The position numbers were made by a program, and so were the translations under genes. A DNA stretch of 10,151 nt from an uncultured Novosphingobium sp. Its GTDB lineage: Bacteria; Pseudomonadota; Alphaproteobacteria; Sphingomonadales; Sphingomonadaceae. The stretch lies in contig CAMPHR010000065.1 in the NCBI GenBank assembly GCA_946886075.1, forward strand, positions 1 to 10,151, in the 5' to 3' direction. The notes beneath the pieces are model-generated. The model ran no database searches. It was not told where the DNA came from and worked only from the letters and a program-made list of their open reading frames with translations. Each line of letters begins with the position of its first letter. The stretch's first letter is position 1. This document shows, one piece after another, positions 1-8,951 of the stretch.

Positions 1-566
<566 letters not shown>

Positions 567-1451
567 TTAAAGGGCTTCTGCGCCCGAGATGATTTCGACC
601 AGTTCGGTGGTGATCGCGGCCTGGCGGCTGCGGTTATACTGGATGGTCAGCTTGTTGATGAGGTCGCCTGCGTTGCGGGTCGCATTGTCCATGGCGGTCA
701 TCGATGCGCCCTGTTCGGACGCGTTGTTTTCCAGCAGCGCCTTGAACAGCTGCACCGTGACGTTGCGCGGCAGCAGGTCGTCGAGGATCGCTTCTTCGCT
801 CGGTTCATATTCCACCGTCGCCGGAATCGCGTTGCGATCCGCATCGGCGGGGATCTTGACCGGGATGATCTGCTGTTCAGTGGGGATCTGCGCGAGCGCC
901 GACTTGAACTGCGAATAGAAGAGGTGCGCGACGTCGAACTTGCCGTTCAGATACATGTCGGTCAGCTCGTGCGCGATCGCGGAAGCTTGGTCAAAACCGG
1001 GCTCCTTGGCACCAGTTGTGTCGAACTGCGCGACGATCATGCCGGGGAAGGTGCGGTTGATCACCGGACGACCTTTGCGACCGATCAGGTAGAAGCGGAC
1101 AGTCTTGCCCTGCTGGATCAGCTCGTCAGCCTTGGCACGCGCCGCCTTGACGATGTTGGCGTTGAACGCGCCAGCAAGACCACGGTCGGAGTTGGCGACG
1201 ACCAGGAGATGGACGTCATCCTTGCCGGTGCCAGCGAGCAGCGGCGAGGCACCTTCGCCCGAGCCGCCTGCGATCTTGGACGCGAGCGAAGCGACGACCG
1301 CTTCGAGGCGGCTGGAATAGGGACGCGCGGCTTCAGCAGCGGCCTGCGCCTTGCGCAGCTTCGCGGCGGCGACCATCTGCTTCGCCTTGGTGATCTTCTG
1401 GGTCGATTTCACCGACCCGATGCGGATCTTTAGTTCCTTGAGGCTGGCCAT
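567..1451 (-). CDS. atpG: ATP synthase F1 subunit gamma
   Basis: Gamma is the central rotor shaft that couples proton flow through F0 to conformational change in the beta subunits. The 294-residue protein is of normal family length. The N-terminal helix has [18 protein letters not shown] (residues 19-36), the middle has [10 protein letters not shown] (88-97), and the conserved C-terminal helix has [17 protein letters not shown] (245-261). I chose the ATG at 1451, which gives MASLKEL as in the family. An in-frame ATG at 1472 adds seven unlikely residues and comes from the edge of an inverted repeat. The ribosome binding site AGAAGG lies 6 nt before the ATG, inside a perfect hairpin. It is separated from atpA by 106 bp, an unusually long gap for this operon, filled by a palindromic repeat. 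Confidence 0.97.
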   Translation of the reverse strand: MASLKELKIRIGSVKSTQKITKAKQMVAAAKLRKAQAAAEAARPYSSRLEAVVASLASKIAGGSGEGASPLLAGTGKDDVHLLVVANSDRGLAGAFNANIVKAARAKADELIQQGKTVRFYLIGRKGRPVINRTFPGMIVAQFDTTGAKEPGFDQASAIAHELTDMYLNGKFDVAHLFYSQFKSALAQIPTEQQIIPVKIPADADRNAIPATVEYEPSEEAILDDLLPRNVTVQLFKALLENNASEQGASMTAMDNATRNAGDLINKLTIQYNRSRQAAITTELVEIISGAEAL

Positions 1452-1472
1452 GACGAACCTTCTGTTCGTCAT
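1450..1472 (-). promoter_or_regulatory. Hairpin over the atpG ribosome binding site and start codon
   Basis: A perfect 9 bp inverted repeat, ATGACGAAC at 1450-1458 and GTTCGTCAT at 1464-1472, is separated by 5 nt. In the atp mRNA the loop and one arm hold the AGAAGG Shine-Dalgarno, and the first two bases of the atpG ATG are the end of the stem. The distal arm shares CGTCAT with the left end of the neighbouring 82 bp repeat, so the two structures compete. The dyad is directly visible; an effect on translation is inference. Confidence 0.6.
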
Positions 1473-1548
1473 CCTGACGAAAGTCAGGATCTCGTGCCTC
1501 CAGGTTCAACCCTTGTGGCCCGAGATCCCAGCTTTCGCTGGGATGACG
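1467..1548. repeat. Palindromic double-hairpin repeat between atpA and atpG (REP/MITE-like)
   Basis: The element has 28 bp inverted ends, 1467-1494 and 1521-1548, that both begin CGTCATCC when read inward and end ATCTCG. The ends match at 22 of 28 positions. Each end is itself a perfect hairpin: 1471-1490 (ATCCTGAC, loop GAAA, GTCAGGAT) and 1525-1544 (ATCCCAGC, loop TTTC, GCTGGGAT). All six differences between the ends fall as three compensated base pairs within the stems. The 26 nt middle contains GGTTCAACC. I recall similar elements as frequent intergenic repeats in sphingomonads; this rests on memory. It has no coding capacity. Confidence 0.85.
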
Positions 1549-1557
1549 GATTATCCC

Positions 1558-3644
<2,087 letters not shown>

Positions 3645-3744
3645 GCGCTTACCGTCCTCCATTGAGTTCACTGGCACTTGATTTGCCGGTCATGCAAAAA
3701 GAGGGGCGCGGTCTTATCCGTCCCGATCCCCTGTCGCCCGGCCG

Positions 3745-3771
3745 GTTAGCAGCGGCTTTATGACTATGCAA
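3745..3771 (-). promoter_or_regulatory. Candidate promoter of the atp operon
   Basis: On the minus strand TTGCATA (3771-3765) and GCTAAC (3750-3745) are separated by 14 bp. This resembles the alphaproteobacterial housekeeping pattern known from Caulobacter (TTGACGS, 10-14 bp, GCTANAWC), with mismatches in both boxes. It would leave a leader of roughly 90 nt before atpH. No better match was found by eye in the 200 bp upstream of the operon. A start further upstream, or readthrough from the protease gene on the same strand, cannot be excluded. Confidence 0.3.
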
Positions 3772-3789
3772 GTCATGGAACGCGATTCC
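3760..3789. promoter_or_regulatory. Two adjacent dyads upstream of the atp operon
   Basis: A 17 bp palindrome at 3760-3776 (ATGACT, ATGCA, AGTCAT) is followed directly by a shorter dyad at 3777-3789 (GGAA, CGCGA, TTCC). The first overlaps the candidate -35 box of the atp operon, a position typical of a repressor operator. The symmetry is visible; binding by a regulator is inference. The rest of 3645-3844 contains no supported gene. Confidence 0.35.
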
Positions 3790-3818
3790 GTCACAAGGAT
3801 GGAACGGAGACGATTGGA

Positions 3819-3833
3819 CGGCGCTTTCCGCCG
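3819..3833 (-). terminator. Weak hairpin after the protease gene
   Basis: CGGCG and CGCCG flank a 5 nt loop, starting 11 bp after the stop of the protease gene on the minus strand. The stem is short and there is no T-run, so it may not terminate transcription; some readthrough into the atp operon is possible. Confidence 0.2.
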
Positions 3834-3844
3834 CGCGATTTTGA

Positions 3845-5407
3845 TCAGTTTGCAGGGTCGGGGGGAGCGAGGCGGCCCTTGCGGCAATGATAGACCAGGC
3901 GTTCGTTGGGTTGCGCGGGCAGCAGGGACGCAAGATCGCTTCGCAGGGCGGCGATCCGGGCGAGCAGATCGGGATCAGTGCCGCACGCCTTGATCGTGCC
4001 GTCCTTCAACAAGGCGCGAGCCTTGTCCATCGCATCGCCATCCGGCAGCCAGCGCTGAACGCGCAAGGTGCCCGTTGCCGGGTCGAAGCGGCTGACGGTG
4101 ATGAAGTTGCCCGAATCCGGGACGGCGGCGCGCTCCCATTCATTGCCTGCGCTGACATATTGGCTGTTGCCGTTGGCGCAGCCGGTGCCGGTCCAGTTGA
4201 AGGGAATGTCGTTGGCCTCCGACACGGTGAGGCGGCTGCGATTGAGGTCGACCGCGCAGACATTGTCGCCTTCCCACGCATAGGCATGGTTGCCCGCCAC
4301 CCTGCCGTCGTCGGGCAGTTTCACGCGCTCATCCACACTGGAAAAGCTCGGCCGCAGCAGAAACAGCGCGAAGGCGCCCAGCAGCAGCAGGCCGCCGCCC
4401 GCCAGCGACCATGTCGCGCGGCGTTCGCGGCCCTGGCTGTAGAAGAGGCCGCCCGCGCCGAGCCCAAGCACCGCCAGCGCCAGAAGCACGGCCGCGCCTG
4501 CCATCGCATTTTCGCGGCCAGAGATGACTTCGCGTTCCGCCGCGTCGCGGGCCTTGCCCAGCGCGGCTTCGCGCGCGTCGGCCCGGGCGCGCTCCGACTG
4601 TTCGCTCTGTTGCGCTTCGCGCTGGGTTAGGGCCGCTTCGGCGGCGTCGGCTTCGGCCATGGAGCGGCAGGGAACGACGGTGCGCAGGGAGGAAACGCCC
4701 GCCTGCCGGAGGAAAGACGCGACCTCTCGCCAGGACACGGCGAAACCGAATTCCGCGTCATTGCCGTCCGAGACGGATCCGAAGCTGTTGACGCCCAACA
4801 CCCGGCCGCAATCGTCGACGAGCGGGCCGCCGCTGTTGCCGGCGGCGAGGGGGGCGGTGTGGAGGATGGTGTCGAAGCTGTGGCTTGACCGGCCCGACGA
4901 CACGTTGCCGCTGGTCTTTACCGTGCCGAGCGGCTCTACCATTTCCTTGAGGCCAAGGCCCTGCGCCCGATCGACTGTGCCGGGATAGCCGATCGCAGTC
5001 ACATGCTGCCCATCGCTGACGGCACCGGCGTAGAAGGTGCTGACCGGCAGGTGACCTTCCTCAAGCTGGATGAGCGCGAGATCGTTGCCGGGGGAGTAGG
5101 CGATGACGCGGCCGCCATAGCTTTTGCGGCCTTCAGAAGGGACGACGCCGATGACGAGGTTCTTTTCCTCACGCGTCAGTTCGACGACATGGGCGTTGGT
5201 CAGCACCTTGTCAGGCGCGACGGCAAAGCCGCTGCCGTGGCCGACGAAATAGGCGTCGCTGCCGTCGGTCGCAACGATGGCGATGCGGACGACCCCGCGT
5301 GCGGCGGCGGCGATGTCCTGCTGTTCCGCCTGCGCTGCGGCAGGCAAGGCGAGGGCGAACAGGAGGCAGAGATAGCGGAGATAAGCGACCATATGCGGCG
5401 CATTCAT
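3845..5407 (-). CDS. Trypsin-like serine protease with two membrane segments and a Cys-containing C-terminal domain
   Basis: The 520-residue protein begins with a signal peptide (about residues 6-27, ending AAAQA). Residues 33-240 form a trypsin/HtrA-like domain with the triad His73 (TNAHVV), Asp109 (GNDLALI) and Ser192 (AAGNSGGPL). Residues 245-300 are Ala-, Glu- and Arg-rich, probably a coiled coil. Two hydrophobic segments follow, about 301-323 and 332-352, separated by the basic turn GRERR. The C-terminal part (353-520), probably periplasmic, has Cys384, Cys410, Cys475 and Cys508 and matches no domain I know. There is no PDZ domain, unlike DegP. ATG codons at 5407 and 5392 are both possible starts. 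The gene is divergent from ada and upstream of the atp operon on the same strand. Protease activity is well supported by the triad; the substrate and role are unknown. Confidence 0.88.
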   Translation of the reverse strand: MNAPHMVAYLRYLCLLFALALPAAAQAEQQDIAAAARGVVRIAIVATDGSDAYFVGHGSGFAVAPDKVLTNAHVVELTREEKNLVIGVVPSEGRKSYGGRVIAYSPGNDLALIQLEEGHLPVSTFYAGAVSDGQHVTAIGYPGTVDRAQGLGLKEMVEPLGTVKTSGNVSSGRSSHSFDTILHTAPLAAGNSGGPLVDDCGRVLGVNSFGSVSDGNDAEFGFAVSWREVASFLRQAGVSSLRTVVPCRSMAEADAAEAALTQREAQQSEQSERARADAREAALGKARDAAEREVISGRENAMAGAAVLLALAVLGLGAGGLFYSQGRERRATWSLAGGGLLLLGAFALFLLRPSFSSVDERVKLPDDGRVAGNHAYAWEGDNVCAVDLNRSRLTVSEANDIPFNWTGTGCANGNSQYVSAGNEWERAAVPDSGNFITVSRFDPATGTLRVQRWLPDGDAMDKARALLKDGTIKACGTDPDLLARIAALRSDLASLLPAQPNERLVYHCRKGRLAPPDPAN

Positions 5408-5446
5408 ATGGTAAAGCCTGGGTTAGGCAATGGCAGAAATGCTTTG

Positions 5447-5453
5447 AGCGCAA
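5447..5453 (+). promoter_or_regulatory. Possible Ada-box-like site in the protease/ada divergent region
   Basis: AGCGCAA lies 43 bp before the likely ada start. The E. coli ada operator contains AAAGCGCAA, with an AAT A-box 6 bp before the GCAA B-box. Here an AAT lies 9 bp before GCAA (5438-5440), so the spacing differs. No clear -35/-10 pair could be assigned for either gene in the 89 bp between them. The match is short and could be chance. Confidence 0.3.
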
Positions 5454-5496
5454 GCGGCGGGAAGGCTGGCCTGATCGGGCCTGCTATCCCATATGG

Positions 5497-6561
5497 ATGA
5501 ACCAGATGACCGACCTTTCCGCCTCGACGCTGCCGCCCATGGATGATGACGCTTGCTGGGACGCGTTCCAGCGGCGCGACCGGGCCATGGATGGGCACTT
5601 TGTGGGCGCGGTGCTGACGACCGGGATTTATTGCAAGCCTAGCTGCGCGGCGCGGCATCCGCGACGGGAGAATATGATCTTCCTGGCCGATCCGGAGGCG
5701 GCGCGGGCGGCGGGCTTTCGCGCATGCCTGCGCTGTCGGCCGGATGAGGTTGGGCGGGATCGGCTGGCGGTGGAGACGGCCAAGGCGTTTATCGCCGAGT
5801 GTGAAGCGGCCCCTTCGTTGGAGGTGGTCGCTGCGGAAGCAGGTTACGCGCCGCATCATTTCCATCGGCTGTTCAAGCGGGAGACCGGGCTTACGCCTGC
5901 TGCTTATGCCCGGTCTCTTCGGGCCGAGCGGTTGAAGGTGGCTCTGGAAGAAGGAGGGAGCGTGACGAGCGCGATCTATGAAGCGGGCTATAATGCGCCG
6001 AGCCGGGCATATGCTGATGCAGAACAGCATCTGGGTATGACGCCGAGCGCGTGGAAGGATGGCGGGCGAGGCGTTTCGATCGGCTATGTCGCGATGGCGT
6101 CCAGCCTGGGGCCAGTGCTGGTCGCGGCGACGGCGAAAGGACTGTGCCGGATCAGCTTCGATGAGGATGAGGGTGATCTGCGGCGGCGCTTTCCCAAGGC
6201 CGAGATCATATCGGGCGGTGAGCGTTTAGATGCTCTTGCGGAGCAAGTTGTGCGGCTGATCGAGCATCCCGCTGAGGCTTTGGACTTGCCGCTTGATGTG
6301 AATGGCACGGCTTTCCAGCAGGCGGTTTGGGCGGCTTTGCGGGCGATCCCGGCTGGAGAGACGCGCAGTTATGGCGAGATCGCGGCGGCGATTGGAAGGC
6401 CGGGCGCTGTGCGGGCTGCGGGGACGGCTTGTGGGGATAATGGGTTGGCGGTGGTTATCCCGTGCCATCGGGTGCTGCGGAGCGATGGCGGGCTGGGCGG
6501 CTATGCCTATGGGGTGGAGCGGAAGAAGGCCTTGCTGGAGCGGGAGAGTGGGGGAGAGTAA
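5497..6561 (+). CDS. ada: Ada: methyl-activated transcription regulator and O6-methylguanine-DNA methyltransferase
   Basis: Ada repairs methylphosphotriesters and O6-methylguanine by transfer of the methyl group to its own cysteines; N-terminal methylation turns it into an activator of the adaptive response. All three parts are present in 354 residues, the same length as E. coli Ada. The N-terminal zinc domain has Cys46, Cys50, Cys77 and Cys80 (GIYCKPSCAARH, CLRCRPDE), Cys46 being the expected methyl acceptor. An AraC-type helix-turn-helix spans about 95-187. The C-terminal methyltransferase has the active site IPCHRV with Cys323 and the following GGLGGYAYGVERKKALLERE. The start is uncertain: ATG at 5497 or 5506, or even 5539, none with a clear Shine-Dalgarno. 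An upstream extension of the frame to 5299 overlaps the protease gene and is rejected. No critical residue is missing, so both activities are likely. Confidence 0.95.
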   Translation: MNQMTDLSASTLPPMDDDACWDAFQRRDRAMDGHFVGAVLTTGIYCKPSCAARHPRRENMIFLADPEAARAAGFRACLRCRPDEVGRDRLAVETAKAFIAECEAAPSLEVVAAEAGYAPHHFHRLFKRETGLTPAAYARSLRAERLKVALEEGGSVTSAIYEAGYNAPSRAYADAEQHLGMTPSAWKDGGRGVSIGYVAMASSLGPVLVAATAKGLCRISFDEDEGDLRRRFPKAEIISGGERLDALAEQVVRLIEHPAEALDLPLDVNGTAFQQAVWAALRAIPAGETRSYGEIAAAIGRPGAVRAAGTACGDNGLAVVIPCHRVLRSDGGLGGYAYGVERKKALLERESGGE

Positions 6562-6585
6562 CGACCTTCTCCCCTCCCGCAGGCG

Positions 6586-6613
6586 TTCAAACGAGGCACG
6601 TGACTCGTTTGAA
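6586..6613. repeat. 28 bp palindrome inside the ada-priA element
   Basis: TTCAAACGAG (6586-6595) and CTCGTTTGAA (6604-6613) are perfect inverted arms. The 8 nt between them contain CACGTG, itself palindromic, so 13 of 14 base pairs match across the whole 28 bp. It directly abuts the left outer arm of the larger element, as though it had been inserted into, or had replaced the loop of, a simpler hairpin. Confidence 0.75.
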
Positions 6614-6693
6614 GGGCCGGGGGTGGGCTTGCGACCTTCGCGTCGATATTCAGGGCAAGCCTTGGAGCTCGCTTTGCTCGCGCCCACCCCTAA

Positions 6694-6715
6694 CCCCTCC
6701 CGCCTGCGGGAGGGG
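6694..6715. terminator. GC-rich hairpin, probable bidirectional terminator of ada and priA
   Basis: CCCCTCCCGC (6694-6703) and GCGGGAGGGG (6706-6715) form a perfect 10 bp stem with a CT loop centre. It lies 20 bp after the priA stop and about 130 bp after the ada stop. Neither strand has a T-run after it, so it is not a standard intrinsic terminator; position and stability still suggest transcription ends here. The left arm also occurs at 6571-6580, so the right arm has two possible partners. Confidence 0.45.
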
Positions 6716-6734
6716 AACATGATTCATTCCGCCG

Positions 6735-8906
6735 TCACATGAAGCTGTAGGGATCGACATCCACGGCGACGCGTGTTCCGGATTTCCAGGTGATATTGTC
6801 CAGCCATTCGCGGATTGCTGCCTGAACATCGATCTGGCGGCTGGCGTGGATGAGCAGGCGGTGGCGGTGGCGGCCGCGTAGGACGGAGAGCGGCGCTGGA
6901 GCGGGGCCGTAGACGCGCATGCCGTCGATCAGGGGGGCTGACTTGCCGATCAGGCGGGCGACCTGGGCGGCTTCGTCGGAATCTTCGCTGGAGATGATGA
7001 TCGCGGCAAAGCGGCCGAAGGGCGGGGCGTTGGCGCGGCGGCGATTTTCTGTCTCGACCTCGTAGAAGCGTTCCGAATCGCCTGCGATGAGGGCCTTGAT
7101 GACTTCGGCTTCGGGCATGCGGGTCTGGATGAAGACGCGGCCCGGCTTTTGTCCCCGGCCCGCGCGGCCCGCGACCTGGACGATCTGCTGGAAGGTCCGT
7201 TCGGACGCGCGCAGGTCGCCGCCCTCAAGGCCAAGGTCCGCGTCGATCACGCCGACCAGCGTCAGGTTGGGGAAGTGATAGCCCTTCGTGACCAGCTGCG
7301 TGCCGATGATGATGTCGACCGCCCCCGCCTCGACCGACTTCACGAACTCGGCGGCCTTGGCGGGGGACCAGAGCGTGTCGGAGGTGACTATGGCGGTGCG
7401 CGCTTGCGGCCAGAGCGCCTTCACCTCATCGGCGATACGTTCGACGCCGGGGCCGCAGGCGACGAGGCTGTCTTCCTCCTTGCACTCCGGACAGAAGCGG
7501 GGGGAGGGGATGACGTGGCCGCAATGATGGCAGGCGAGGCGCTTGGTCAGCCGGTGTTCGACCATCCATGCGGTGCAGTTGGGGCATTGGAAGCGGTAGC
7601 CGCAATGGCGGCACAGCGTCAGTGGTGCATAGCCGCGGCGGTTTAGGAAGAGGAGGCTTTGTTCGCCCTTCTCCATCGTCTCGTCAATCGCGCGGATGAG
7701 CGGTGGGGCGATCCAGCGGCCGCGTTCGGGCGGATCGGTGAGGAGGTTTATGCCCTCGATGCCGGGCATTGCCGCGCCGCCGAAGCGGGCGGGCAGCTTG
7801 ATTTCGCGATAGCGGCCAAGCTCGACCTGGTGCCGGGTTTCGATGGCGGGGGTGGCCGACGCGAGGATGACCGGGAATTTTTCCATGAGGCCGCGCATCA
7901 CCGCGACATCGCGGGCGTGATAGTGGACGCCGTCTTCCTGCTTGAAGCTCGCCTCATGTGCTTCATCGACGACGATCAGGCCGAGATTGGGGTAGGGGAG
8001 GAACAGGGCGGAGCGGGCGCCGACTACTACCGCCGCGTCACCAGCGGCAATGGCGCGCCAGGCGCGGCGGCGTTCGGATTGGCGCAGGCCGCTGTGCCAG
8101 CTGATGGGAACGGTGCCGAAGCGCTTTTCGAAGCGTTCGAGGAACGGCTCTGTCAGGGCTATTTCCGGCAGGAGGACGAGCACTTGCCGACCTTCCCGGA
8201 TGGCGGCGGCGATGGCTTCGAAATAGACTTCGGTCTTGCCGGAGCCGGTGACGCCGTCGAGGAGGAAGGGCGCGAAGTCGCGCCGGCGGACCGCTTGGAC
8301 GAACTCGGTCGCGGCGCTTGCCTGACCATCGGATAGTTGCGGCGGCGCATGATCGGGATCCGGGCGTGGGAAGGGAGTGTCGATGCTGACCTCCACCGCT
8401 TCGAACGCGCCTGCCTTGACGAGGCCGCGGATGACGGCATCGCTGACCCCGCCGATCATCGCCAGCTCGCGGATCAGGCCCTGCCGCTCGCCAATGCGCT
8501 CCATCGCCTGGGCGCGCTGTTCGGTCATGCGGTCGGGAAGGTCGCCGGTGCGCTTATATTCGATGACAGTACGCGCACCCTCCAGCGCCGCCATGGATGC
8601 CAGCGTCATGCGCAGGACCGAGGCGAGGGGGGCGAGATAATAATCCGCCGTCCACTCGATCAGGCGACGGAGTGTTTCGGGGATCGGTGGCGCATCGACC
8701 GGCCCCACGATGTTGCGCAGGCGATTGTCGCCGACGCTTTCGACTTCGGGGAAGCTATCCTCCTCCCACACCACGCCGACCAGCTGACGGGGGCCGAGGG
8801 GCGCCACGATGATGCTGCCGGGCTGCACGCTCATGCCGTGCGGCACGCGATAGTCGAGCGGCCCAAGGGCGGCGTTGAGCAGGATGACACGGGCGCGCGA
8901 ACTCAT
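6735..8906 (-). CDS. priA: Primosomal protein N' (replication-restart helicase PriA)
   Basis: PriA recognises stalled forks and D-loops, unwinds the lagging-strand side and starts reloading of the replicative helicase. The 723-residue protein matches the E. coli length (732). In order: the N-terminal 3'-DNA-end binding domain (VILLNAALGPLDYRVP, residues 7-22), Walker A GVTGSGKT (218-225), DEAH box (314-317), and the zinc-binding insertion with eight cysteines (Cys432, 435, 441, 444, 459, 462, 472 and 475). The second helicase lobe has GTQLVTKGYHFP (535-546) and the arginine-finger motif QVAGRAGR (577-584), followed by the C-terminal domain. The ATG at 8906 follows a strong GGGAGGGG site that can pair with CCTCCC upstream. 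It lies 45 bp after the DUF2490 gene on the same strand, so they may be cotranscribed. All key motifs are intact. Confidence 0.97.
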   Translation of the reverse strand: MSSRARVILLNAALGPLDYRVPHGMSVQPGSIIVAPLGPRQLVGVVWEEDSFPEVESVGDNRLRNIVGPVDAPPIPETLRRLIEWTADYYLAPLASVLRMTLASMAALEGARTVIEYKRTGDLPDRMTEQRAQAMERIGERQGLIRELAMIGGVSDAVIRGLVKAGAFEAVEVSIDTPFPRPDPDHAPPQLSDGQASAATEFVQAVRRRDFAPFLLDGVTGSGKTEVYFEAIAAAIREGRQVLVLLPEIALTEPFLERFEKRFGTVPISWHSGLRQSERRRAWRAIAAGDAAVVVGARSALFLPYPNLGLIVVDEAHEASFKQEDGVHYHARDVAVMRGLMEKFPVILASATPAIETRHQVELGRYREIKLPARFGGAAMPGIEGINLLTDPPERGRWIAPPLIRAIDETMEKGEQSLLFLNRRGYAPLTLCRHCGYRFQCPNCTAWMVEHRLTKRLACHHCGHVIPSPRFCPECKEEDSLVACGPGVERIADEVKALWPQARTAIVTSDTLWSPAKAAEFVKSVEAGAVDIIIGTQLVTKGYHFPNLTLVGVIDADLGLEGGDLRASERTFQQIVQVAGRAGRGQKPGRVFIQTRMPEAEVIKALIAGDSERFYEVETENRRRANAPPFGRFAAIIISSEDSDEAAQVARLIGKSAPLIDGMRVYGPAPAPLSVLRGRHRHRLLIHASRQIDVQAAIREWLDNITWKSGTRVAVDVDPYSFM

Positions 8907-8911
8907 CCGCC

Positions 8912-8938
8912 CCTCCCTATCGCCTCGAGGCCGGGAGG
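8912..8938 (-). promoter_or_regulatory. Hairpin sequestering the priA Shine-Dalgarno
   Basis: In the minus-strand transcript CCTCCC (8938-8933) can pair with GGGAGG (8917-8912), which is part of the priA ribosome binding site. The 15 nt between them contain GGCCTCGAGGC, with a 10 bp palindrome at 8922-8931. The pairing would hide the site in a short stem just before the start codon. The complementarity is visible; control of translation is inference. Confidence 0.4.
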
Positions 8939-8951
8939 CAAGGCGGCCCGT

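Larger units (their letters stand above)
6570..6716. repeat. Nested inverted-repeat element between ada and priA
   Basis: The outer arms, 6570-6585 and 6701-6716, are a perfect 16 bp inverted repeat (starting TCCCCTCCCGC and ending GCGGGAGGGGA). Inside lie a near-perfect 28 bp palindrome (6586-6613), a 9 bp pair GGGGTGGGC/GCCCACCCC (6620-6628 and 6682-6690), and a 7 bp pair GGCTTGC/GCAAGCC (6626-6632 and 6655-6661). It fills nearly all the 173 bp convergent space and has no coding capacity. I recall CTCCCCTCCCGC with GGGGGTGGGC as a common intergenic motif in sphingomonads; this is from memory. Confidence 0.8.

Noticed and set aside
1452..1472. Upstream ATG at 1472 as the atpG start
   Set aside because: It adds seven residues not found in gamma subunits; the AGAAGG site is correctly spaced for the ATG at 1451.
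3760..3993. Small plus-strand frame of 77 residues spanning the atp upstream region and the protease end
   Set aside because: More than half is antisense to the protease gene, it lacks a ribosome binding site, and its start lies inside the 17 bp palindrome.
5390..5496. Three CATATG sites around the protease/ada divergent region
   Set aside because: They are short self-complementary hexamers at or near start codons, with no regular spacing or longer shared context.
5404..6030. 208-residue open frame opposite the start of ada
   Set aside because: It overlaps the conserved zinc and AraC domains of Ada on the other strand and has no recognisable domain or ribosome binding site.
7659..8336. 225-residue open frame opposite the middle of priA
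   Set aside because: It mirrors the helicase motifs of priA; the Gly/Ala/Asp-rich composition is typical of antisense frames at this GC.
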